Positions 55,682 to 63,553 of a DNA stretch of 64,000 nt are shown here, piece after piece. The position numbers and the translations under genes are program-made. The DNA is from Halarcobacter sp. GTDB lineage: Bacteria; Campylobacterota; Campylobacteria; Campylobacterales; Arcobacteraceae. The stretch is taken from positions 3,100,001-3,164,000 of the forward strand of contig NZ_OY780939.1 of assembly GCF_963675975.1 (NCBI RefSeq). The letters are read 5' to 3'. Numbering within the stretch: the first letter of the stretch is position 1; the number at the start of each line of letters is the position of its first letter. Under the pieces are notes generated by a model. That model worked only from the letters and a program-made list of their open reading frames with translations, ran no database searches and was not told the DNA's origin.

Positions 55682-56184
55682 TGTAGAAAATTCTGCATTC
55701 TCTACATATGCAACCAGCTTCGCTACTTTTTTTCTTTAGACTCTGCAAGTGCTTTTAAAATATCTGTCATAACAACTTGCATAGGGAAGTTGTTTTTCTT
55801 TGCATCAGCTTGTAATTTATCTTTATCTTTTCCACTAATTAGATATTCAAATCTTTTTTCATCTGCTTTATTATTTAGTTCAACAGCTGCTGCTTTTTGT
55901 ACCTTAGGAGTTAATTTTTCTATTTCAGATAAAAGAATTCTTTGCTCTTTTAAAACTTCTAACTTTTCTGGACCTTCTAAAAGAGGAATCAACTCTGCGT
56001 TTGTAGACTTTCTATCTTCAAGCATCTCTAACTTATCATTCAATTTCTTGTAATTTTCAACTGCTTCAGCGTCTGCTTTATCTAAAGCTTCCAGTTCTTT
56101 TTTTTGCTCAGGTGTCGCAAAAGAATAAATTACTTCATAAGCTTTCTCATCAATATGTACAGTTACAGTAAATTTTGTTTTCAT
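55466..56184 (-). CDS. Predicted G-GT tail chaperone fusion by -1 frameshift
   Basis: Frame 0 (56184-55723) ends ALAESKEKK then TAG. A slip back by one base at A_AAA_AAG (55732-55726) continues as VAKLVAYVENAEFST and then MQDFKLSEDEQIVV to 55466, giving about 239 residues. Lambda and many siphophages make gpG and gpGT this way just before the tape measure gene, as here. The extension links the tape measure to tail tube subunits. The slip rate is not known. Confidence 0.75.
55723..56184 (-). CDS. Tail assembly chaperone (gpG-like)
   Basis: A 153-residue protein, acidic/basic helical (KTKFTVTVHIDEKAYEVIYSF, KKELEALDKADAEAVENY). Its location between tail tube and tape measure, small size and slippery 3' end are typical of gpG. 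It would coat the tape measure during tail assembly. It is made in larger amount than the fused form. Confidence 0.78.
   Translation of the reverse strand: MKTKFTVTVHIDEKAYEVIYSFATPEQKKELEALDKADAEAVENYKKLNDKLEMLEDRKSTNAELIPLLEGPEKLEVLKEQRILLSEIEKLTPKVQKAAAVELNNKADEKRFEYLISGKDKDKLQADAKKNNFPMQVVMTDILKALAESKEKK
55726..55732 (-). other. -1 ribosomal frameshift slippery site A_AAA_AAG
   Basis: On the minus strand the codons GAA AAA AAG TAG place A_AAA_AAG exactly in phase and just before the stop. This heptamer is the strong E. coli dnaX type. The -1 frame is open for 86 codons. Confidence 0.8.
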
Positions 56185-56203
56185 TTTTTCCCTTTTTTAT
56201 TTT

Positions 56204-56875
56204 TTATGCATCATATAGTTCAAATAGATTTTCACCGTCTTTTTTAAGACATTTACCTTTTAAAGAGATTTTTGCAAAATCACTTCCAGAAATTGCGAAG
56301 TCTCCATCAAAACTTAAGTTAATAGAAGGAATCACTAAAATCTGTGCTTTATCTGTTGCTAAGTTCACACCATCTACGATAATTTTCCCAAAGTTGTTTT
56401 TCTTAGCTTCAGGCTTTAGCTTTTTAACTGTTGCAGGATATGTTCTATTTGCACATTTTGCTACATCAAAAGCACCTGCTGTAATATCTTCAGTCGCAAT
56501 GTGGATCTTAGTTCCTGTATCATCCAAAATTAGCTCACCAATAGCAGCTGCTTCATCTTTTGCTCTAATAGTTTTTCCTGTAGGAAAAATATCTCCAGCT
56601 TCGTAAGTAATTTCTTCTACTAGACCTTTAAAAGCAAGTGCAAGATTTGTTAAATTTAAATCTCCAATCTCAGTTGTAAACTCATATGTAGCTTTAGTAT
56701 CAATTTCAACTACAGATTCCTCTACATTTTCATCGTTGCTTAGTAGCTCTTTTTTTTCAGAACTTCTAGCTAGATTTACACTTTGTTGATATCCTAAGAT
56801 GATTGCCTCTGTTTCACCAAGTGGTAAAAAACTAATTGTTGCAGAACTAAGTCTTGCTATCTTTTCATTTGCCAT
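56204..56875 (-). CDS. Major tail tube protein
   Basis: A 223-residue protein (start MANEKIARLSSATISFLPLG). Beta-rich sequence with SVNLARSSEKKELLS and YEFTTEIGDLNLTNLALAFKG fits tail tube proteins (gpV type). It lies just before the tail chaperones; no contractile sheath gene accompanies it, so the tail is non-contractile. Confidence 0.75.
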   Translation of the reverse strand: MANEKIARLSSATISFLPLGETEAIILGYQQSVNLARSSEKKELLSNDENVEESVVEIDTKATYEFTTEIGDLNLTNLALAFKGLVEEITYEAGDIFPTGKTIRAKDEAAAIGELILDDTGTKIHIATEDITAGAFDVAKCANRTYPATVKKLKPEAKKNNFGKIIVDGVNLATDKAQILVIPSINLSFDGDFAISGSDFAKISLKGKCLKKDGENLFELYDA

Positions 56876-56887
56876 TTTTTTGTCTCC

Positions 56888-57217
56888 TTATTTTTCAATT
56901 TTAAAATATTTATTCGCCACTTTTGGAATAAAAGCTTCTATAAAAACTATCGCTTTAGTACCCATATGGGAAGTTATTCCAATTACCCCTGCAGTCACAA
57001 GTTCATTCAAACCAACACCTTTACAAATAAGATAAGTTACAACTCCCACAAAAGCAGCTATAAACATATCTCCTATAAATTCGCTCAAAGAAAACCTATC
57101 TATAAGTCCTGCTTTGCTTTTTCTTATGTATGAAGTAATTCCACCTGCAAAAGATAAAATACTCACATAAAGAATCACCCACATATACTTTGTAAAAAAT
57201 GCTGTTATAACTTCCAT
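56888..57217 (-). CDS. Probable phage holin
   Basis: A 109-residue protein with three hydrophobic helices (about 8-28, 48-68, 74-95; YLICKGVGLNELVTAGVIGITS). The small size, helices and place beside a lipoprotein and phage lysis-type gene fit a class I/III holin that opens the inner membrane at lysis. The family match is at topology level. Confidence 0.65.
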   Translation of the reverse strand: MEVITAFFTKYMWVILYVSILSFAGGITSYIRKSKAGLIDRFSLSEFIGDMFIAAFVGVVTYLICKGVGLNELVTAGVIGITSHMGTKAIVFIEAFIPKVANKYFKIEK

Positions 57218-57254
57218 GCCTAAAACCTACATATCAAAAAAATCTTGTTTTTAG

Positions 57255-57512
57255 CTATTCTGTAATAGCACCATTTATTACCTTACCCGTTGATTGCTCC
57301 ACACTGTAAGCATATTCAATAAGCTCAGCTATCTTATCCAACCTTTTTTCTTCAATCTCTTTTTTTGTGTAATAACTATCAACACCTTTTACAACAACCT
57401 TATAAACAGGAACTCTATTGTCCCAAAGAAATTGCCCTGCAGAAGTGGCACATCCTGTAAATATTAATACAGAAATAAAACCAGCAATGAGCATTAAAAC
57501 TATTTTCTTCAT
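57255..57512 (-). CDS. Small phage lipoprotein (possible outer spanin)
   Basis: An 85-residue lipoprotein: signal MKKIVLMLIAGFISVLIFTGC with the lipobox Cys at 21. The remaining about 64 residues are charged and partly helical. Position in the lysis region and size suggest an o-spanin-like protein that links to the outer membrane at lysis. A matching inner spanin is not obvious. It overlaps the next gene by 4 bp. Confidence 0.65.
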   Translation of the reverse strand: MKKIVLMLIAGFISVLIFTGCATSAGQFLWDNRVPVYKVVVKGVDSYYTKKEIEEKRLDKIAELIEYAYSVEQSTGKVINGAITE

Positions 57513-57934
57513 CTAAACTCTCCTTTAAAAGTTATTATTTTTTCATTAGATACTGTCTCTTTACCATCTTTAAATGATCTGTCACCAGCTTCAACTACTG
57601 CAATAAAATATTTAGTAGCTCTTAAAAGTCTAGGAATAACCAAGAGTTTATCTTTTGAGTACCATTTGCTATTCATCCCAGCATTTAAAACAACTGCTGT
57701 CATGTTGTATAAAAACATCACATCAGTAAAGATTTTATCAAGCCAAGTTACACCATGAATATATCCATGGTCGTGGGGACAGCAACACTTTTTAGAGATA
57801 TCCAAACCATAAAGTGTATTTGGTACAAGTTTCCCTGATAAATCCAAATCCGAACCACAACCGTTGCATTCTTCTTTTATAGCTTTGTCTCTATTTTCCC
57901 ACCACTCTTTAGTTGCGTATAAAGGTAATTGCAT
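57509..57934 (-). CDS. Prophage protein with CC-x-HD (phospholipase A2-like) motif
   Basis: A 141-residue protein after AGGAG. It has CNGC at 23-26 and SKKCCCPHDHGYIHG with Cys50-52, His54, Asp55 (the CCxxHDxxY pattern of secreted phospholipase A2, where His is catalytic and Asp binds calcium). No signal peptide is visible. It is the first gene of the leftward tail/lysis block, where an endolysin might be expected. Zinc binding by CNGC and CC/H is an alternative. No firm family. Confidence 0.6.
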   Translation of the reverse strand: MQLPLYATKEWWENRDKAIKEECNGCGSDLDLSGKLVPNTLYGLDISKKCCCPHDHGYIHGVTWLDKIFTDVMFLYNMTAVVLNAGMNSKWYSKDKLLVIPRLLRATKYFIAVVEAGDRSFKDGKETVSNEKIITFKGEFR

Positions 57935-58125
57935 ATTAAACTCCTATTTTGACTAATACAGTAACTGCATAATCTTTTTTTTAAAACACAGAATTTTAAA
58001 ATAATAGATACGAAGTAAGAAAGAGAAGTCTTTCATTGCAATTTTTCCTAGAAAAACTTCGCTAGATTAACTACTTACTAAAGTCCTAAAATACCTATCA
58101 TTAAATTTATAAGGTTAAAGAAAAG
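57935..58125. promoter_or_regulatory. Divergent late-gene promoter region
   Basis: The 191-bp spacer separates the leftward tail/lysis block from the rightward head block and has no gene. It is A/T rich and includes GACTAAT (57952-57958), which recurs in CGACTAAT at 60850 before another head gene, so it may be an activator site, but evidence is thin. It must hold promoters for both late blocks. Confidence 0.4.
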
Positions 58126-58533
58126 ATGCAAAATTTTGAAAAGGGTGTTATTCAAGCTTTAAAAGATGCAAATATAAATACTCAAAAATACTTTGGAGAA
58201 TTTGCAAATCCTCAACAAGTAAATATAGACTTAAATAAAGTTCCTATAGTTTTTGTGGATTATACAGGTTCAACTCCTGAAGGAAGACTCAAAGAAAATC
58301 ATGAGTTTTATTTATATATAGCTCATCTTTCATATTCAAATAATGAAACAAATAGATCAAACAAACACTATGAACTATATGACTTATTTAAAAATATAAA
58401 AACAGCTTTAAACCTAAAAAGCTTTGATGATAGTGAACCAATAACTTGGGGTAAAAAACAAAAGATATTTGATGCAGTTACACAAAAAGGTTATCTAACA
58501 GTATTTACTCAAGTATTTACAGCTGAAATTTAA
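58126..58533 (+). CDS. Mu-like gp37 (DUF1834) family protein
   Basis: A 135-residue protein. The sequence (FEKGVIQALKDANI, VPIVFVDYTGSTPEGR, ELYDLFKNIKTALN, FTQVFTAEI) fits the Gp37/DUF1834 head-tail connector group of Mu-like phages. In Mu it lies after gp36; here it is the first gene of the head block, pointing to a rearranged order. AAGGTT precedes the ATG. Confidence 0.7.
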   Translation: MQNFEKGVIQALKDANINTQKYFGEFANPQQVNIDLNKVPIVFVDYTGSTPEGRLKENHEFYLYIAHLSYSNNETNRSNKHYELYDLFKNIKTALNLKSFDDSEPITWGKKQKIFDAVTQKGYLTVFTQVFTAEI

Positions 58534-58546
58534 AAAGGAGAAGAAA

Positions 58547-59350
58547 TTGAAAAAGTTACTTATATGTAGTGCTGCTGGTGCCGTACTAGCATTTAATAAA
58601 GATGAATCTACAAATACAATCACTATTGCTGTTGTAGGTCATTGGAAAGGTCATATTCATGGTGAGTTTGATTTAACTGTTGAAGATTTAAAACAAATCA
58701 AAACTAACTTTGATAACTCAAGTTTAGATGTTGTTATTGATTTAGATCATGCAACACTTTATCAAGGAACAGGAGAAGCCTATGGTTGGATAAAAGAACT
58801 AGAAGTTGTAGATGAAAAGCTACAAGCAAAAGTTGAGTGGTTAGAAAGTGGTAAAGAGTTAATTGAATCAAAAAAGTACAAATATATTAGTCCTGTATTA
58901 AGTCCAAATACTATTGATGAAGAAACAGGAAACAATATTGGTTGGACTTTACATAGTGCTGCTTTAACAAACAGACCATTTTTTGAAGACCTTGGCGAAA
59001 TCAAAGCAAACAACAAATCAAATACAAAGGAGATTGAAGAGATGAAAAAAACTCAAGAAGAGTTAGAACAAGAGAACGAAACTCTAAAAGATGAAAATCA
59101 AAAACTAAAAGATGAAAAAGTGGAAGCTGAAGTTGATGCAGCAATTACAGCTAACAAAGTAAGTAAAGAACAAAAAGATTCTTTAATTGCTTTAGGTAAA
59201 GCAAATCCTGAAGAACTTACAAAACTTTTAGCAGCTGCTAAACCAAGTAATCCATTTGGAAATGATGGTGAGCATTTTGCAGGTTCAAACAATGGTGGTG
59301 GTCAAGATGACAAATATGATGTATTAGCATTAGGAGGATTTAACTCATGA
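58547..59350 (+). CDS. Capsid protease/scaffold (Mu gpI-like)
   Basis: A 267-residue protein started by TTG at 58547 after AAGGAG. The N-terminal protease part (about 1-155) contains the Mu I type features ITIAVVGHWKGHIHGEFDLT, VVIDLDHAT and SPVLSPN. The C-terminal part (about 165-267) is a coiled coil (MKKTQEELEQENETLKDENQ) that would act as scaffold, as gpI/gpZ do in Mu. It overlaps the next gene by 4 bp. Confidence 0.85.
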   Translation: MKKLLICSAAGAVLAFNKDESTNTITIAVVGHWKGHIHGEFDLTVEDLKQIKTNFDNSSLDVVIDLDHATLYQGTGEAYGWIKELEVVDEKLQAKVEWLESGKELIESKKYKYISPVLSPNTIDEETGNNIGWTLHSAALTNRPFFEDLGEIKANNKSNTKEIEEMKKTQEELEQENETLKDENQKLKDEKVEAEVDAAITANKVSKEQKDSLIALGKANPEELTKLLAAAKPSNPFGNDGEHFAGSNNGGGQDDKYDVLALGGFNS

Positions 59351-59808
59351 AACAATACACAGGTGCAAATGTAGCAAATATTACAAAGATTAGACAAAGT
59401 GATGTATTTATTGGAAATACTATAACTGTAGTAGGAACTGTAACTGTTCCAACATTAGCAGATGGTGAAGCTTTAAAGCTTGGAACTTTACTTAGAAGTT
59501 TAGATGGTGGATTAACATGGGATGTTAAACCTGCTACCTTTGATACAAGTGCTGATACGGATGATATCGTTTACTATGAAGGTAAAACATATAAATCAAC
59601 AGCAGATGGGAACGCAAACCTTCCAAGTACTTTAGCAGATTGGGAAAACTTAGGTGATTGGGATGCAAATGGTATTTTATACAATGATATTACAACAACA
59701 TCTAAAACCACTGTTGTAGTGACTGCATCAGCAAAAGGTAAATATTTACAAGGTTTTGATGAATTTTTAAGACCTATAATGTTTAAAAACAAACTATTTG
59801 TTAAATAA
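59347..59808 (+). CDS. Head decoration protein with small carbohydrate-binding-like module
   Basis: A 153-residue protein. The first 70 residues are beta-rich (ITVVGTVTVPTLADGEALK) like lambda D-type decoration proteins; the middle has IVYYEGKTYKSTADGN and LADWENLG, similar to CBM5/12 modules. It lies between the protease and capsid genes, the usual place for a decoration protein. The end GKYLQGFDEFLRPI resembles known phage decoration proteins. Confidence 0.7.
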   Translation: MKQYTGANVANITKIRQSDVFIGNTITVVGTVTVPTLADGEALKLGTLLRSLDGGLTWDVKPATFDTSADTDDIVYYEGKTYKSTADGNANLPSTLADWENLGDWDANGILYNDITTTSKTTVVVTASAKGKYLQGFDEFLRPIMFKNKLFVK

Positions 59809-59823
59809 AAAAAGGAGAAATAA

Positions 59824-60804
59824 ATGACTTTCGTAAATATTATGAAATTATGGACGCTTACAACTATGTTAAAAGCGATTATGCAAATTAAGGTGTCAGG
59901 AACTTATGTTTTTGATAAATATTTCAAAAAAAATGCAAAAGGTATTCTTGGAAATACTGCCAAACTTAAAATTAAAAGAGGTGGTTCTATTGTTCTTAAA
60001 TCATTAGCAAAAAATGCAGACAGATTAAGAAGAGATACAAAAGATGTATATGAGCTTACTATTGAACTTCCAAGATTTGGTTTAACAGCTGAGATTTTAG
60101 CCCATGAGATGAATGAGTTTGAATCATTAGAAGGTGAAGCAAAAGTTGAAGCAGTTTCAAAAAGAATCAAAGAACTTATGAAAGAGCATTTAGATGATTA
60201 CGCAACAACAATTGAGTATATGTCTATTGGTGCATTATTTGGAAAAGTGATTGATGGAGATGGAGTTGTATTGTTTGAGTTTACTACAACAGATGATCCA
60301 ATTGAGTATAAAAGTGTGGATCATGTTGAAACACTAGACAAAATTGATGATGCTTTAGTTGAAGAATTAGGTATGGAAGTACCTTATGAGATTCTTGCTT
60401 CACCTGTATTTATTACAAGATTAGCAGCAGTTGCAAAAGCTAACAATGAATTTAAAGATAGTGGAGAAGCTAAATGGCTAGATGAAGATGGAAAAAGAAT
60501 TTTGGTTTACAACTCTAAAAGATATATTCCATTTAGAGCATCTTGGACAGATGAAGATGGAAATACACATCCATTTGTATCTGAAGGTGAAGCAGTAGTT
60601 ATCCCATTATCTACAAAAGTATTTGAAGCTGTTTATGGAAGAGCAGATCATACTGATGCATTTAAAGCAGCTCCACAATTATATTTTGCATCAGCTCCAG
60701 AGAAGATGCAAGGTGGAAAAGGTTGGAGTTTTGACACTGAGGTTAAGATGATTCCTTATTGTGCAAGACCAGGGGCATTAATTAAACTGAAATTCTCAGA
60801 ATAA
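59824..60804 (+). CDS. Major capsid protein, lambda gpE family
   Basis: A 326-residue protein. RGGSIVLKSLAKNADRLRRD, PRFGLTAEILAHEMNEFESL, FKDSGEAKWLDEDGKRIL and the EDGNTHPFVSEGEAVVIPLS stretch fit the HK97-fold gpE family (DUF of lambda E). This differs from the Mu gpT type, so the head is a mosaic of lambda-type coat with Mu-type packaging genes. A strong terminator follows. Confidence 0.85.
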   Translation: MTFVNIMKLWTLTTMLKAIMQIKVSGTYVFDKYFKKNAKGILGNTAKLKIKRGGSIVLKSLAKNADRLRRDTKDVYELTIELPRFGLTAEILAHEMNEFESLEGEAKVEAVSKRIKELMKEHLDDYATTIEYMSIGALFGKVIDGDGVVLFEFTTTDDPIEYKSVDHVETLDKIDDALVEELGMEVPYEILASPVFITRLAAVAKANNEFKDSGEAKWLDEDGKRILVYNSKRYIPFRASWTDEDGNTHPFVSEGEAVVIPLSTKVFEAVYGRADHTDAFKAAPQLYFASAPEKMQGGKGWSFDTEVKMIPYCARPGALIKLKFSE

Positions 60805-60816
60805 TTAAAAATCAAA

Positions 60817-60842
60817 ATAAAAGCCTCTAGGGGCTTTTATTT
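60817..60842 (+). terminator. Intrinsic terminator after the capsid gene
   Basis: Nine-bp stem ATAAAAGCC/GGCTTTTAT with a T-rich tail after the capsid stop. It should reduce read-through from the highly expressed capsid part to the next genes. Confidence 0.75.
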
Positions 60843-60922
60843 ATAAATTCGACTAATCTATCGAATAAAAAGAGAAAAGAGTTTTTAAACAGGTTTTAAA
60901 CACCATAGCTAAAGGATTTAAA

Positions 60923-61324
60923 TTGATTACAAATGTAGATTTACTAAAAGATATAAGCCAACAACAATTATTAGAATTATCTGACCTAAATGCAACTGGA
61001 GAAATAGATCAAGATGTTATTGATGATTCTATTAACGATGCCATATCTTTTATTGAGTCTTACATAATCTTACCATTAAATCCAACTAAGCTTTTAAAAA
61101 AGATTATAGTTCAAGAAACTATATATGAACTAAGAGCAAAAAATAGACTACTAAGTGATGAGGATAAAGAGCTAAGAAAAGAAAACGAATCTAAGCTTTA
61201 CAAGATGAGCGTAGGAAAACTTATCACAGAAGAAAGAACTGATACCTCTACACCTGTTGTATCTTCAAACTATGCTTTTAGACATAGACCTAGAAAAAAA
61301 GTAAGAACTAGAGGGTTTAGATAA
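60923..61324 (+). CDS. Mu-like gp36 (DUF1320) family protein
   Basis: A 133-residue protein started with TTG (60923) after AAAGGA. ITNVDLLKDISQQQLLELSD, INDAISFIESYI and LKKIIVQETIYELRAKNR fit DUF1320, a head completion protein. Its last codon overlaps the start of the next gene (ATAATG). In Mu gp36 is a head gene; here it leads the packaging genes. Confidence 0.75.
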   Translation: MITNVDLLKDISQQQLLELSDLNATGEIDQDVIDDSINDAISFIESYIILPLNPTKLLKKIIVQETIYELRAKNRLLSDEDKELRKENESKLYKMSVGKLITEERTDTSTPVVSSNYAFRHRPRKKVRTRGFR

Positions 61325-61836
61325 TGAGTGAAAAAAAACTAAGCAAAGCAGATATTAATAGAATTGCAGCACGTGGTCTTTTTGTAGATGCAAATTACTC
61401 AAGAGAGAGAATAGCTGAGACTTTAGAAGTTGGAGTTAAAACTGTAGATAACTATAAAACAAAAGATAAATCTCTTGGATTTGATTGGCTTACCCTAAGA
61501 GCTGCTAAACATATCAAAGATACAGAAGAAAACAAAGAGAATATGTACTCTCTTTTTATGCAGTATATGATGGACTCTTTAAAAGATATCAGAGAAAATG
61601 AGCAATTACCAGCTGAGAAAAAGACTCAAGCTATAGCCTCACTTGGAGATAGTTTTTCAAAGATGGGGAAAGTAGCAAGGCAAGAAGACCCTGAAGCTTA
61701 CAAGTTAGGACTTATAAAACATGTAGTGCAACATATCCTTTTATCTTTAAAAGAGGTACTTGATAAAGAGACTATGGAAAAAGTTATAGATGTAGTTTAC
61801 TCTATCCAAGAGGATTTGATAGATGTCTCTATTTGA
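61324..61836 (+). CDS. Phage terminase small subunit-like (DUF1804/gp27-like)
   Basis: A 170-residue protein with an N-terminal helix-turn-helix (DINRIAARGLFVDANYSRERIAETLEVGVKTVDNYKT) that binds DNA and a helical C-terminal half. It lies just upstream of and overlapping (14 bp) the large terminase gene. It should recognise the packaging start or regulate the motor. Confidence 0.8.
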   Translation: MSEKKLSKADINRIAARGLFVDANYSRERIAETLEVGVKTVDNYKTKDKSLGFDWLTLRAAKHIKDTEENKENMYSLFMQYMMDSLKDIRENEQLPAEKKTQAIASLGDSFSKMGKVARQEDPEAYKLGLIKHVVQHILLSLKEVLDKETMEKVIDVVYSIQEDLIDVSI

Positions 61837-63553
61837 AAAAAGTGAGCTTGTAGGTTTACTAAATAGTACCTATGAAGAGGCAATAGATGAAGGCAAATCT
61901 CAATATAGTGCCTTAAAACTTTCAAGATTAGAATATAGATCATGGGTAAATGACTTTGCAGCTGGATTAAAACAGCAAATCAAAGTTACTAACATTTTAG
62001 ATCCAAAAAAAAAGAAGCAAAGAAAAGATAAGCAATCAAAAGACTTTCACTATTTTAGAGAGACTTATTTCCCTCACTACTATAGCTTAGAGGGTAAATC
62101 AAAGCTTCAAGAGCACCTAGAAGAGTGTTACAAAAGAATTATAGACAAATACAAACCTTACGGGATGAAGTTTGCAATAGCAGCTCCAAGGGGATTTGGT
62201 AAATCTACAGATGTATCTATTGTTTTTCCTATCTGGTGTGTGGTAAATGGTTATAAAAACTTCATAACTATTTTTTCAGATGCAATAGAACTAGCAGAGA
62301 CTTTAGTAGAGTCTATCAAAGCAGAACTAGAAGAAAATGAAAGATTAAAAGCAGATTTTCCAGAAGCAACAGGTGTTGGACTTGTTTGGAAAATAGGAAA
62401 CATAGTCACAAAGAACAATATCAAAATAAGAGCTTATGGATCAGGAAAAAGAGTAAGGGGTGTTAAGCATGGAGTGTTTAGACCTGATTTAGCCATAATA
62501 GATGATTTAGAAAATGATACAAATGTAAGAAGTAGAAAACAAAGAGACAAACTAGAAGAGTGGCTAGATGAAGCTATTGATAACTTAGGGTCAGTTGATG
62601 ATAGCATGGATATATTATATATAGGAACTATTCTACATAGAGACTCTGTATTGGCTAGAAAACTAAAACTAGAGTTTTGGCATCCTGTAAAATTTAGAGC
62701 CTTAGAGTCATATCCTGAGAATATGGATATGTGGGAAGAGTTTTCAAGAATACACAAATATGAAGGTATAGAAGCCTCACATAACTATTATTTAGAACAC
62801 AAATCAAAGATGGATGAAGGTGCTGTATTACTTTGGGCAGCTGTAACCTTAGAATCACTTATGAGAAAAAGAGCTCAAAACAATAGAGCCTTTCAAAAAG
62901 AGCAACAAAACAACCCAAATAGTGAGAACCAAAAGTTTGACTCAAGCAAATTTAAAAAGATATCACATACCCAAATGCCTAAACTAGATAGAGTCTATGG
63001 CTTTGTAGATGTTAAAGGGGATAGTAGTGATGGAGATTACTTTGCAGTTGTGATTGGTGGAGTTAGTGATGAAACCCAAAAACTTTATATATTTTACTCT
63101 ATGCATAAAAGATTAAAAGGTCGTGCAGCAGTTTTAAAAATGCTTGAGATAGTAAAAAGTATAAAAATAAACCTTTTAGGTGGGGATAAAAATGGAGGCT
63201 TTCACTTCTATAGAGACTGGTTTAAAAGTGAAGCATGGCTAAAAGGTATAAAAATACCTCAATTAAAATTTACCCATCATACTGATAATAAAGAAGATCG
63301 TATGGGTGAAATGGAGTTTCCTATAAATGATGAAGATGTAATCTTTGTAGGAGAGCATCAAGAACTTTGGAATGAAATGGATGACTTCCCAGAATCAGAC
63401 TTTGATGACCTACACGATGCTTTTACAGGTGTATATGATCTAAGTAAAATCAAAAAACTAAAAAAAGGTTCAAACAAAAGAACAAACGTAAGAGGCAATA
63501 ATAGAAGGCACCAAAGACCTAAAAGAAACACTACAAGAAGAGGTAGAAGATGA
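61823..63553 (+). CDS. Phage terminase large subunit (Mu gp28-like)
   Basis: A 576-residue packaging motor. ATPase Walker A APRGFGKST (121-129) and Walker B DLAIIDD (222-228), then coupling ILYIGTILHRDS, then a nuclease domain with GFVDVKGDSSDGDYFAVV and FPESDFDDLHDAF Asp clusters. The basic C-terminal tail (KRTNVRGNNRRHQRPKRNTT) could bind the portal or DNA. It overlaps the portal gene by 4 bp. Confidence 0.92.
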   Translation: MSLFEKSELVGLLNSTYEEAIDEGKSQYSALKLSRLEYRSWVNDFAAGLKQQIKVTNILDPKKKKQRKDKQSKDFHYFRETYFPHYYSLEGKSKLQEHLEECYKRIIDKYKPYGMKFAIAAPRGFGKSTDVSIVFPIWCVVNGYKNFITIFSDAIELAETLVESIKAELEENERLKADFPEATGVGLVWKIGNIVTKNNIKIRAYGSGKRVRGVKHGVFRPDLAIIDDLENDTNVRSRKQRDKLEEWLDEAIDNLGSVDDSMDILYIGTILHRDSVLARKLKLEFWHPVKFRALESYPENMDMWEEFSRIHKYEGIEASHNYYLEHKSKMDEGAVLLWAAVTLESLMRKRAQNNRAFQKEQQNNPNSENQKFDSSKFKKISHTQMPKLDRVYGFVDVKGDSSDGDYFAVVIGGVSDETQKLYIFYSMHKRLKGRAAVLKMLEIVKSIKINLLGGDKNGGFHFYRDWFKSEAWLKGIKIPQLKFTHHTDNKEDRMGEMEFPINDEDVIFVGEHQELWNEMDDFPESDFDDLHDAFTGVYDLSKIKKLKKGSNKRTNVRGNNRRHQRPKRNTTRRGRR

